From: Pseudomonas sp. R37(2017)
Lineage (GTDB): Bacteria; Pseudomonadota; Gammaproteobacteria; Pseudomonadales; Pseudomonadaceae
Assembly: GCF_002113375.1 (NCBI RefSeq)
Contig: NZ_NEHO01000006.1
Location: 186,001-250,000, forward strand
DNA: 64,000 nt
Direction of reading: 5' to 3'
In this document: one piece after another, positions 1-10,343 of the stretch
Position numbering within the stretch: the first letter of the stretch is position 1
Layout: each line of letters begins with the position of its first letter
Position numbers and translations under genes: made by a program
The notes under the pieces: model-generated
The model's input: only the letters and a program-made list of their open reading frames with translations
Told to the model about the DNA's origin: nothing
The model's database searches: none

Positions 1-1400
1 CGCACAATCCGCCCCAACGTCTCCATCGCCTTCTCCGAGTCCTCGGTCCACGGGCTCCCATAATTCAACCGAATACAATTCCTGAAGCGCTGCGCCGGCG
101 AAAATATCGGCCCTGGTGCAATGCTGATGCCTTGCGCCAACGCCATCTGAAACAACTTCAACGAATCCATCTGCGCCGGCAATTCCAGCCACAGGAAGTA
201 CCCTCCGGCAGGCTGGCTGACGCGAGTGTCGGCGGGGAAATAGCGGGCGATGGCGGCGAGCATGGCGCTTTGCTGGTCTTCCAGGGCGTGACGCAGTTTG
301 CGCAGATGTCGGTCGTAGCCACCGTGTTGCAGGTAATCGGCGATGGCGGCCTGGGCCGGCATCGATGCGCACAGCGAGGTCATGAGTTTCAGTCGTTCGA
401 TTTTCTGCGCATAGCGCCCGGCGGCGACCCAGCCGATGCGGTAACCGGGGGCCAGGCTCTTGGCGAACGAGCCGCAATGCATCACCAGCCCTTCGGTATC
501 AAAGACCTTGGCCGGTTTCGGTGCCTGCTGGCCGTAATACAGTTCGGCGTAGACATCGTCTTCGATCAACGGCACCTGGTGGCGCCGCAGCAGTTCCACC
601 AACTGTTGTTTCCTGGCCTCGGGTACGGTCGCGCCCATGGGGTTCTGGAAGCTGGTCATGCACCAGCAGGCCTTGATCGGGTGGCGCTCCAGGGTTTGTT
701 CGAGTACGCCGAGGTCAATGCCGTCGCGCGGATGCACGGGGATTTCCACGGCTTTGAGTTTCAGGCGTTCGAGCACCTGCAGGCAGGCATAGAACGCCGG
801 GGCTTCGATGGCCACCAGATCGCCGGGCTCTGTCACCGCTTGCAGGCACAGGTTGAGGGCTTCCAGTGCGCCGTTGGTGATCAGCAGCTCTTCCATGGGC
901 AGCATCAGCCCGCCGACCATGTAGCGCAGGGCGATTTGCCGGCGCAGTTGCGGGTTGCCCGGCGACATGTCGGTGACGACCATGCGCGGGTCCATCTCGC
1001 GGCTGGCACTGGCCAGGGAGCGGGACAAGCGTTGCAGGGGAAACAGCGTCGGGCTGGGAAACGCCGAACCGAAGGCCACGGTGTTCGGGTCCTTGATCGA
1101 GTCGAGCACTGAAAACACCAGTTCGCTGACGTCGACTTCGGTGGATTCATTGACCTGGCTGCTGATCACCGGCTCGGAGAACGGTCGTGGCGCATGGGCG
1201 TTGACGAAGTAACCGGAGCGCGGGCGAGCGCGGATCAGACCGCGACGTTCCAGCAGGTAGTAGGCCTGGAACACCGTGGACGGGCTGACGCCGTAGGTCT
1301 GGCTGGCGTAGCGCACCGACGGCACGCGCTGGCCTGGGCCGAGGACGCCGGAGCGGATCAGTTCTGCGATGTCGTCGGCGAATTTTTCGTAGCGTTTCAT
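1..1400 (-). CDS. MocR-type GntR/aminotransferase regulator (3' end outside window)
   Basis: Predicted transcription factor of the MocR type: an N-terminal winged-helix GntR domain (about residues 1-70, with the recognition-helix stretch YGVSPSTVFQAYYLLERRG) joined to a class I aminotransferase-like domain that binds PLP. The PLP lysine is in SFAKSLAPGYRIGW at about residue 314. The ATG at 1400 is chosen because the GntR domain starts directly there (MKRYEKFADDIAELIRSG). The frame is open to base 1, giving 466 codons, so only the last few residues are missing. It lies downstream of ccoG on the same strand, separated by a REP pair. From memory, P. aeruginosa has the same kind of pair (MpaR PA4132 beside the ccoG paralogue PA4131), so this could be an MpaR equivalent. 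That link is inference. The target genes cannot be read from the sequence. Confidence 0.9.
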   Translation of the reverse strand, partial: MKRYEKFADDIAELIRSGVLGPGQRVPSVRYASQTYGVSPSTVFQAYYLLERRGLIRARPRSGYFVNAHAPRPFSEPVISSQVNESTEVDVSELVFSVLDSIKDPNTVAFGSAFPSPTLFPLQRLSRSLASASREMDPRMVVTDMSPGNPQLRRQIALRYMVGGLMLPMEELLITNGALEALNLCLQAVTEPGDLVAIEAPAFYACLQVLERLKLKAVEIPVHPRDGIDLGVLEQTLERHPIKACWCMTSFQNPMGATVPEARKQQLVELLRRHQVPLIEDDVYAELYYGQQAPKPAKVFDTEGLVMHCGSFAKSLAPGYRIGWVAAGRYAQKIERLKLMTSLCASMPAQAAIADYLQHGGYDRHLRKLRHALEDQQSAMLAAIARYFPADTRVSQPAGGYFLWLELPAQMDSLKLFQMALAQGISIAPGPIFSPAQRFRNCIRLNYGSPWTEDSEKAMETLGRIV

Positions 1401-1436
1401 CGATATCCCGTCATGGAACTCATTCAATCAGCTTTT

Positions 1437-1525
1437 GTGGCGAGGGGGCTTGCCCCCGTTGGGTCGCAAAGCGGCTCCAAGATGGGACTGCTGCGCAGTC
1501 CAACGGGGGCAAGCCCCCTCGCCAC
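1437..1525. repeat. REP-type inverted pair (REPIN-like)
   Basis: Two 26-nt arms at 1437-1462 and 1500-1525 are perfect inverted repeats of each other, rich in GGGGGCTTGCCCCC. A small palindrome (GACTGCTGCGCAGTC) lies inside at 1486-1500. This is the head-to-head form of Pseudomonas REP elements. It follows the ccoG stop and may also act as an mRNA-stabilising or terminating hairpin. Confidence 0.85.
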
Positions 1526-1582
1526 AGGGAATTGCATTGCCAAAACAGGACTGCGCTTGAGCAAGGTCAGCATCTTAAAGGC

Positions 1583-2995
1583 TCAGCGGTTCATCGGCGC
1601 AACAAACCGGCTCTTGGCCACGCTGTAGACACCCGGCTCATCGCTGTCGACCACCTTGAAGCCCAGGCTCCGGGAACTGCTGGCCGGACGCTCCGTGAGC
1701 ATCACCACCGACACTGGCACGTCGACGATCTCCCCCGGTGCCAGACTCAACAAGGTCTTGCCCTGCAGTTCGAAATCATCGGCATCGACCAGGTGCAATT
1801 GGTAGTCCTGGCGTTGCTGGGTCTTGTTGATCACTTTCAGACTGTAGATGTTTTCGATCTGCCCCTGGCTGTTCTCGCGGAACAGGCCCCGGTCCTTGCT
1901 GACGTCAAGGGACACCATTGGCCGTTCCACCAGCGCCACCACCAGGGCTGCGATCATCACCAGCAGTACGGCGGTGTAGCCGATCAGGCGCGGGCGCAAC
2001 AGGCGTGTCTTGCCACCCTGCAACTGGTGCTCGGAGGTATAGCTGATCAATCCCCGGGCGTAACCCATCTTGTCCATGATCGAATCACAGGCATCGATAC
2101 AGGCGGCGCAACCGATGCACTCCATCTGCAAGCCATCACGAATGTCGATGCCGGTCGGGCAGACCTGTACGCAAAGCTGACAATCGATGCAATCGCCCAG
2201 GCCTACTTCAGCGGGCTTGGCCTCGCGTTTGCGCGGGCCACGGTTTTCACCTCGGGCCACGTCGTAGGAAATGGTCAGGGTGTCCTTGTCGAACATCACG
2301 CTCTGGAACCGCGCATAGGGGCACATGTGCATGCACACGGCTTCACGCAGCCATCCGGCATTGATGTAGGTGGCACCGGTGAAAAACAGCACCCAGAACA
2401 GACTGACGCCGCTCAGTTGAAAACTCAGCAGCTCTTCGGCCAATGGCCGGATCGGCGTGAAGTAACCGACGAAGGTCAGGCCGGTCAGCAGGCTGATGAG
2501 CAGCCACAAGGTGTGCTTGGCCGCGCGACGCATCAGTTTGTTCACGCTCCACGGTGCGGCGTGCAATTTGATCCGTTGGTTGCGTTCGCCTTCGGTGATC
2601 TTTTCGCACCACATGAAAAGCCAGGTCCAGGAGCTTTGCGGGCAGGTGTAGCCGCACCAGACCCTTCCCGCGAACACGGTGATCGCAAACAGGCCGAACG
2701 CGGCAATGATCAGCAGCGCCGAGAGCAGGATGAAATCCTGGGGCCAGAAAGTGGCGCCGAAGATGTGGAATTTGCTTTCGGAAAGGTCCCAGAGCACCGC
2801 TTGGCGGCCGCCCCAGTTCAACCACACGGTGCCGAAGAACAGCAAAAACAGAAAACCCGCGCCACTGATGCGCAGGTTGCGAAACAACCCGGTGAAGCTG
2901 CGGGTGTGGATCAGGTTGTCGCTGGACTTGGCCTTCATCTTTGGACGTGAAGGCTCGAATGTTTCTACGGTTCGGACGGGGATTCTCTCGCTCAT
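1583..2995 (-). CDS. ccoG: Cytochrome c oxidase accessory protein CcoG (FixG/RdxA family)
   Basis: Membrane-bound polyferredoxin that assists assembly of cbb3-type cytochrome oxidases; the family is linked to copper delivery or reduction for CcoN. The protein of 470 residues has several membrane segments in its first half and the conserved GRVWCGYTCPQSSWTWLF region. A double [4Fe-4S] site follows, with cysteines at 269, 272, 275, 279 and 293, 296, 299, 303. The C-terminal third is an immunoglobulin-like periplasmic domain (FixG_C). An in-frame ATG 24 bases upstream (3019) exists, but MSERIPVRTVET at 2995 matches the usual family N-terminus. No ccoNOPQ or ccoHIS genes are in the window, so this is a separate copy. 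Function is confident from motifs. Whether it serves a specific oxidase isoform is unknown. Confidence 0.93.
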   Translation of the reverse strand: MSERIPVRTVETFEPSRPKMKAKSSDNLIHTRSFTGLFRNLRISGAGFLFLLFFGTVWLNWGGRQAVLWDLSESKFHIFGATFWPQDFILLSALLIIAAFGLFAITVFAGRVWCGYTCPQSSWTWLFMWCEKITEGERNQRIKLHAAPWSVNKLMRRAAKHTLWLLISLLTGLTFVGYFTPIRPLAEELLSFQLSGVSLFWVLFFTGATYINAGWLREAVCMHMCPYARFQSVMFDKDTLTISYDVARGENRGPRKREAKPAEVGLGDCIDCQLCVQVCPTGIDIRDGLQMECIGCAACIDACDSIMDKMGYARGLISYTSEHQLQGGKTRLLRPRLIGYTAVLLVMIAALVVALVERPMVSLDVSKDRGLFRENSQGQIENIYSLKVINKTQQRQDYQLHLVDADDFELQGKTLLSLAPGEIVDVPVSVVMLTERPASSSRSLGFKVVDSDEPGVYSVAKSRFVAPMNR

Positions 2996-3190
2996 GGTCT
3001 TTCGCTCATCAGCCTCCATCAGGCATGAGTACTATGAGCGGCGATCTGTTTGCATAACAGACTCAGGTATTGCATTAAAAAGCGGATCAGATGGTGCCGG
3101 GCACCCAGCCTGCGACATCTTGAAGCACCCGCCGCGCAGGGGCGCAAGCACCTGGCCACAACAGCGGCGGATTAGGTGGATCAACGCCGG

Positions 3191-3423
3191 TCAAATCACC
3201 GAACGACTGTCGGTGGCTTTCAAGTGCCGGCGTCCATCCACTGCGCCAGCGACGGTCAAGGCGTCAGCCTCAGCTTCGGTGATGTAAATGCGATGACCTT
3301 CGATGTCCACTGCCGACATGGCCTTGCTGCCGTCGGTGACGATGGTCACGTCGGGACACAGACGAATGTATTCGCCATTTTCGGCAGTGAAAAACCGGTC
3401 TGGTTCTCGATGCGCACAGTCAT
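3191..3423 (-). pseudogene. DUF3203-family small protein with broken reading frame
   Basis: Translation from ATG 3423 begins MTVRIENQTG and has a good ribosome site (AAGGA, 8 bases upstream), but stops after 25 codons. The neighbouring frame, entered at the T-run complementary to 3390-3394, continues without break to the stop at 3191 with FFTAENGEYIRLCPD, then VTIVTDGSKAMSAV and RIYITEAEADALTVAGA. That second part resembles the DUF3203 family of small Pseudomonas proteins of unknown function (recognised from memory). Joining the two frames needs one extra T in the five-T run and gives a normal-length protein of about 77 residues. Alternatives are a sequencing error in the homopolymer, or use of an upstream ATG at 3466 in the second frame; that ATG lacks a ribosome site and would add residues unlike the family. 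Confidence 0.6.
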
Positions 3424-3544
3424 GGCGGAATCCTTTTTCAGTGGAACCTGGAATTTCAGGCCGCAACCGCTGGTCATCGTTCTGTGCAACCGATTAATGG
3501 TCGTTGCGGTCCACCCTCCATGGCCCCTCACAAGGACAACCCCC

Positions 3545-4045
3545 ATGAGCGCCTGGTGGCACGAAGTCTGGGTGACCCTGCAAGGCGAGTTCGCCGACAT
3601 CACCGATGCCTCGCAACTGACACGGATGACCGTGCGCCTGTTGATGGCCGCCGTGCTGGGCGGGATTCTCGGGTTCGAACGAGAACACCAGGGCAAGGCC
3701 GCAGGGGTGCGCACCCATATGCTGGTGGCGATGGGGGCGGCGCTGTTCGTGCTGGTGCCACAGATGTCCGGCTCACAGGCCGATGCGATGAGCCGGGTGG
3801 TGCAGGGCGTTATCGCCGGCGTCGGCTTTCTGGGGGCCGGCACGATCCTGAAAAACCATGAGGGCGACGAAGGCCACGTCAAAGGCCTGACCACCGCCGC
3901 AGGCCTGTGGATGACCGCCGCCATCGGCGTCGCGACCGGGTTGGGGCGGGAGGCGACGGCGGTGCTCAGCACGTTGTTGGCGCTGGGGGTGTTCAGTGTG
4001 ATGCCGAGGATCGTCAAGCTGATCGACAAGGATCACCGGCCGTAG
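3545..4045 (+). CDS. MgtC/SapB-family membrane protein
   Basis: Integral membrane protein of 166 residues of the MgtC/SapB family, whose members influence magnesium homeostasis, ATP synthase activity and survival in hosts or at low Mg2+. The N-terminal half carries the family signatures: LTRMTVRLLMAAVLGGILGFERE, then GVRTHMLVAMGAALFVL, GVGFLGAGTILK and GLTTAAGLWMTAAIGVATGLG, with about four to five predicted membrane helices. It lacks the long C-terminal ACT-like domain of Salmonella MgtC, so it matches the short SapB-like form. The start at 3545 is preceded by AAGGA at the right distance. It stands alone between the DUF3203 gene and a weak small-gene region. The subfamily role is not readable from the sequence. 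Confidence 0.9.
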   Translation: MSAWWHEVWVTLQGEFADITDASQLTRMTVRLLMAAVLGGILGFEREHQGKAAGVRTHMLVAMGAALFVLVPQMSGSQADAMSRVVQGVIAGVGFLGAGTILKNHEGDEGHVKGLTTAAGLWMTAAIGVATGLGREATAVLSTLLALGVFSVMPRIVKLIDKDHRP

Positions 4046-4323
4046 GCACGGCGGGGGATTCCTGCTCATTGCTCGGCTTTGCCGAGAGTTCATGTCGGCT
4101 GTAGTCAGTATCACCGTGCAGCAGATGATTCTCCAGATCGCTGATGATTGAGCTTTTGGTTGATGGTTCAGAGGGATCGCATAAGGCTTCGAAGTAAAGA
4201 AGTTCGTAATTGAATATTTTCAAGGGAAGGCCAGCCGTCGATGGGTCGTTCACGGTTGAGCGCGCGGTGCTGTGCGCTAGCGTTGTCTGTGAGTTCGCTG
4301 ACGCTGGGAAAAAACGTGTTCAT
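4014..4323 (-). pseudogene. Possible small gene in two frames (weak)
   Basis: From ATG 4323 one frame reads MNTFFPSVSELTDNASAQH and on to DGWPSLENIQ before stopping. The next frame (open from GTG 4253 to the stop at 4014) reads IFNYELLYFEALCDP, then SIISDLENHLLHGDTDYS. Both pieces have natural-looking composition and would join with one base removed near the AAAA run in the overlap, giving a soluble protein of about 100 residues. The 3' part overlaps the end of the MgtC-family gene by 32 bases on the opposite strand, and no strong ribosome site is present. I do not recognise a family. It may be a decayed gene, two unrelated short frames or non-coding. Confidence 0.25.
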
Positions 4324-4498
4324 GGCTGGCCACGCTCAGAATGATGGGGTGGTGGCTATATAAGGTGCTGGATGTAAGTTTCGTAAAGTGTCGAATGGGT
4401 AGAACTGGCGTTCTCGGATCGGTACTACAGGTTCTTGGGAAGGGTCGTTCATTTTTCATGATCGTCCCTGGCGTTGAGGCAGGAACGATCAACTGTCT
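4324..4498. other. Intergenic stretch, nothing clear
   Basis: Between the weak small-gene region and the proline-rich gene. A 71-codon open frame on the minus strand (4277-4492) and frames on the plus strand have unconvincing composition and no ribosome site. No hairpin with a T-run was seen. Confidence 0.4.
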
Positions 4499-4666
4499 TC
4501 ATTGCGGATTCACAATCACCGGCGGCATCGTCGTTGGCGGTTCTTCCTTGGGTGGCGGAGTCGTGCCGGGCGGATCCTGTTCGGGCTCCGGTTGCGGATC
4601 GCTTGGGGGAATCACCGGATCGTCGATGTTTGGATCGGGGGTTTCAGCTGGGAATGGATTGTTCAT
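4499..4666 (-). CDS. Small proline/glutamate-rich acidic protein
   Basis: A 55-residue protein starting MNNPFPAETPDPNIDD and continuing with PPSDPQPEPEQDPPGTTPPP. About one third of residues are proline and many are Asp or Glu, so it is likely disordered. No signal peptide or membrane segment is seen. The ATG at 4666 has GGAG nine bases upstream, which favours it over the longer frame from 4744. It is divergent from glgE with an AlgU-like promoter region between them. Similar short Pro-rich proteins are annotated as hypothetical in Pseudomonas; I know no function. The opposite strand gives a glycine/serine-rich shadow frame. Confidence 0.6.
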   Translation of the reverse strand: MNNPFPAETPDPNIDDPVIPPSDPQPEPEQDPPGTTPPPKEEPPTTMPPVIVNPQ

Positions 4667-4753
4667 GGTTGAGGTCTCCGGTGGCACATGGCGTGAGTCG
4701 TGCTTAAGTAGGTGGACTGCGGCGCGAAGGATTTGATTCCGCAAACTGCCGAT

Positions 4754-4781
4754 GAACTTTTTCGGCCGACTGTCGCTCGGA
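4754..4781 (+). promoter_or_regulatory. AlgU (sigma-22)-like promoter upstream of glgE
   Basis: GAACTT at 4754-4759 matches the AlgU -35 consensus exactly. After a 17-base spacer comes TCGGA at 4777-4781, which matches the TCTGA -10 at four of five bases. It lies 88 bases before the glgE start on the coding strand. This fits stress control of trehalose and glycogen genes in Pseudomonas, but has not been tested here. Confidence 0.55.
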
Positions 4782-4869
4782 ACCTAAGTGAGTCCATCCC
4801 GGGGCGGACGGCCCGACGGGATGGCGACCAGATACAAGCGCGTCCATGGGGCGTAAGGAGAGAGGCTCG

Positions 4870-6864
4870 ATGACGGCTGATAAACCGACTGAGTTGAGCT
4901 ACAACCCGCACATGCCGCTGTCGCAGGCGTTGCTGCTGCCGCGAATTGTCATGGAAAACATCATGCCGACCCTTGAAGGCGGGCAGTTCGCGGTCAAGGC
5001 CGTGGTGGGGCAGGATGTGCTGGTGACGGCCAAGGTGTTCGCCGACGGGCATGACAAGCTGGCGGTTCGCGTGCGCTGGCGGGCGGAGGATGAGGATGTC
5101 TGGCAAAGCGCGGTCATGAACGATCTGGGCAACAACGGCTGGCAAGGGCAGTTCCGTGTCCACAGCCAGGGCCGTTATCTGTTCTGTATCGAAGCCTGGA
5201 TCGATCAGTTCGCCAGTTTTCGCTACGAGCTGGAAAAGAAACATGCGGCGGCGGTGCCCGTCAGCCTGGAGCTACAGGAAGGGCGGATTCATGTGCAGCA
5301 AGCCGCCGAGCGTAGTGAAGGGCAACTCAGCGAGCAACTGGCGGCCTTGCACCATGAACTGTCAGGACTGCTCGAAGCCGAGCAGGTCGCACTGTTTTTG
5401 CACCAGCGTAGTGCCGACCTCATGGCCCGCGTCGATCATCGCGCCTATCTGAGCCTGAGCCCGGAGTACCCGGTGGATGTGGAGCGCGAACTGGCGCAGT
5501 TCGCCAGTTGGTATGAGTTGTTTCCGCGTTCGATCACCGACCGCCCGGAACGCCACGGTACGTTCAATGACGTGCATTCGCGGCTGGCGATGATCCAGGA
5601 CATGGGTTTCGACGTGCTGTATTTCCCGCCGATCCACCCGATCGGACGCAGTTATCGCAAAGGCCCGAACAACTCGTTGACGGCGGGGCCCGATGATCCA
5701 GGCAGTCCCTATGCAATCGGTAGCGAAGAAGGTGGGCACGAGGCGATTCACAAGCAGTTGGGGACCCGCGAAGACTTCAGGCGACTGGTGGCGGCCGCTG
5801 CTGCCCATGGCCTGGAAATCGCCCTGGATTTTGCCATCCAGTGCTCCCAGGACCATCCGTGGCTCAAGCAGCACCCGGGCTGGTTCAACTGGCGGCCCGA
5901 CGGCACGATCAAGTACGCCGAGAACCCGCCAAAGAAATACCAGGACATCGTCAACGTCGACTTCTATGCCCCCGAGGCAATCCCCAGTCTGTGGGTGGAA
6001 CTGCGTGACATCGTGGCGGGCTGGGTCGAGGAGGGTGTGAAGATCTTTCGTGTCGATAATCCGCACACCAAGCCGTTGCCGTTCTGGCAATGGCTGATTG
6101 CCGATGTACGGGCGTTGTACCCCGAGGTGATCTTCCTCGCCGAAGCCTTCACCACCCCGGCCATGATGGCGCGCCTGGGCAAGGTCGGATATTCCCAGAG
6201 CTACACCTATTTCACCTGGCGCAACACCAAGGCCGAACTGGCGAGTTACTTCACGGAACTCAATGAATCGCCGTGGCGCGAATGCTACCGGCCGAATTTT
6301 TTCGTCAATACGCCGGACATCAACCCGGCATTCCTCCACGATTCCGGGCGCCCCGGGTTTCTCATCCGCGCCGTGCTGGCGACCATGGGGTCAGGCCTGT
6401 GGGGCATGTATTCGGGGTTCGAGTTGTGCGAGTCGGCGCCACTGCCAGGCAAGGAGGAATACCTCGACTCCGAGAAGTACGAGATCCGCCCGCGGGACTT
6501 CAACGCACCGGGCAACATCATTGCCGAGATCGCCCAACTCAACCGCATCCGCCGACAGAATCCGGCGCTGCACACGCATCTGGGGCTGAAGGTCTACAAC
6601 GCCTGGAACGACAACATCCTGTACTTCGGCAAACGCAGCATTGACGGCAGCAATTTCATTCTGGTGGCGGTCAGTCTCGATCCGCACAACGTGCAGGAGG
6701 CGAATTTCGAGCTGCCGTTGTGGGAAATGGGCTTGCCCGACGACGCCAGTACCCACGGCGAAGACCTGATGAACGGCCATCGCTGGACCTGGCACGGCAA
6801 GCAGCAGTTCATGCGGATAGATCCGGCGTACCAGCCGTTCGGGATTTGGAGGATTACCCCCTAA
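4870..6864 (+). CDS. glgE: Maltosyltransferase GlgE (alpha-1,4-glucan:maltose-1-phosphate)
   Basis: GH13_3 enzyme that adds maltose units from alpha-maltose-1-phosphate to the non-reducing ends of alpha-1,4-glucan, releasing phosphate. The 664-residue length is usual. An N-terminal beta-sandwich (about 1-110) and helical insert precede the TIM barrel, with GFDVLYFPPIHPIG as the first conserved barrel motif. The nucleophile is Asp396 in FRVDNPHTKP and the acid/base is Glu425 in LAEAFTTP, close to D394/E423 of the Streptomyces enzyme. The ATG at 4870 has AAGGAG nine bases upstream; an earlier in-frame ATG at 4846 does not. Its product is branched by GlgB, and its donor is supplied by the maltokinase domain of the next gene. 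A REP pair separates it from treS. Confidence 0.96.
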   Translation: MTADKPTELSYNPHMPLSQALLLPRIVMENIMPTLEGGQFAVKAVVGQDVLVTAKVFADGHDKLAVRVRWRAEDEDVWQSAVMNDLGNNGWQGQFRVHSQGRYLFCIEAWIDQFASFRYELEKKHAAAVPVSLELQEGRIHVQQAAERSEGQLSEQLAALHHELSGLLEAEQVALFLHQRSADLMARVDHRAYLSLSPEYPVDVERELAQFASWYELFPRSITDRPERHGTFNDVHSRLAMIQDMGFDVLYFPPIHPIGRSYRKGPNNSLTAGPDDPGSPYAIGSEEGGHEAIHKQLGTREDFRRLVAAAAAHGLEIALDFAIQCSQDHPWLKQHPGWFNWRPDGTIKYAENPPKKYQDIVNVDFYAPEAIPSLWVELRDIVAGWVEEGVKIFRVDNPHTKPLPFWQWLIADVRALYPEVIFLAEAFTTPAMMARLGKVGYSQSYTYFTWRNTKAELASYFTELNESPWRECYRPNFFVNTPDINPAFLHDSGRPGFLIRAVLATMGSGLWGMYSGFELCESAPLPGKEEYLDSEKYEIRPRDFNAPGNIIAEIAQLNRIRRQNPALHTHLGLKVYNAWNDNILYFGKRSIDGSNFILVAVSLDPHNVQEANFELPLWEMGLPDDASTHGEDLMNGHRWTWHGKQQFMRIDPAYQPFGIWRITP

Positions 6865-6873
6865 GACGCAAAA

Positions 6874-6967
6874 CCTGTGGGAGCGAGCCTGCTCGCGATA
6901 GCCATTTGACGGGCAACACATGCGTTGAATGTTCAATCGCCATCGCGAGCAGGCTCGCTCCCACAGG
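6874..6967. repeat. REP inverted pair
   Basis: Arms based on CTGTGGGAGCGAGC at the left and GCTCGCTCCCACAG at the right, each including the core GAGCCTGCTCGCGAT or its complement, about 40 bases apart. This is the classic fluorescens-group REP pair. It sits between the glgE stop and the treS ribosome site. Confidence 0.9.
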
Positions 6968-6999
6968 GAAATCGGCATCGAACTCACCAGGAGTTTCAC

Positions 7000-10341
<3,342 letters not shown>

Positions 10342-10343
10342 TC

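Noticed and set aside
132..1112. 326-codon plus-strand frame
   Set aside because: Antisense shadow of the MocR gene; His/Gln/Arg-rich composition and no ribosome site.
1532..2950. 472-codon plus-strand frame
   Set aside because: Antisense to ccoG, whose iron-sulfur motifs are clear; composition is typical of a GC-rich shadow.
3386..3396. Programmed -1 frameshift in the DUF3203 gene
   Set aside because: The zero-frame codons GGT-TTT do not permit re-pairing of the P-site codon after a -1 slip, and no downstream stimulatory structure was evident; a simple indel is more likely.
4277..4492. 71-codon minus-strand frame
   Set aside because: No ribosome site, unnatural composition, no recognisable family.
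4341..4736. Glycine/serine-rich plus-strand frame
   Set aside because: Complement of the proline-rich small gene, which has the ribosome site.
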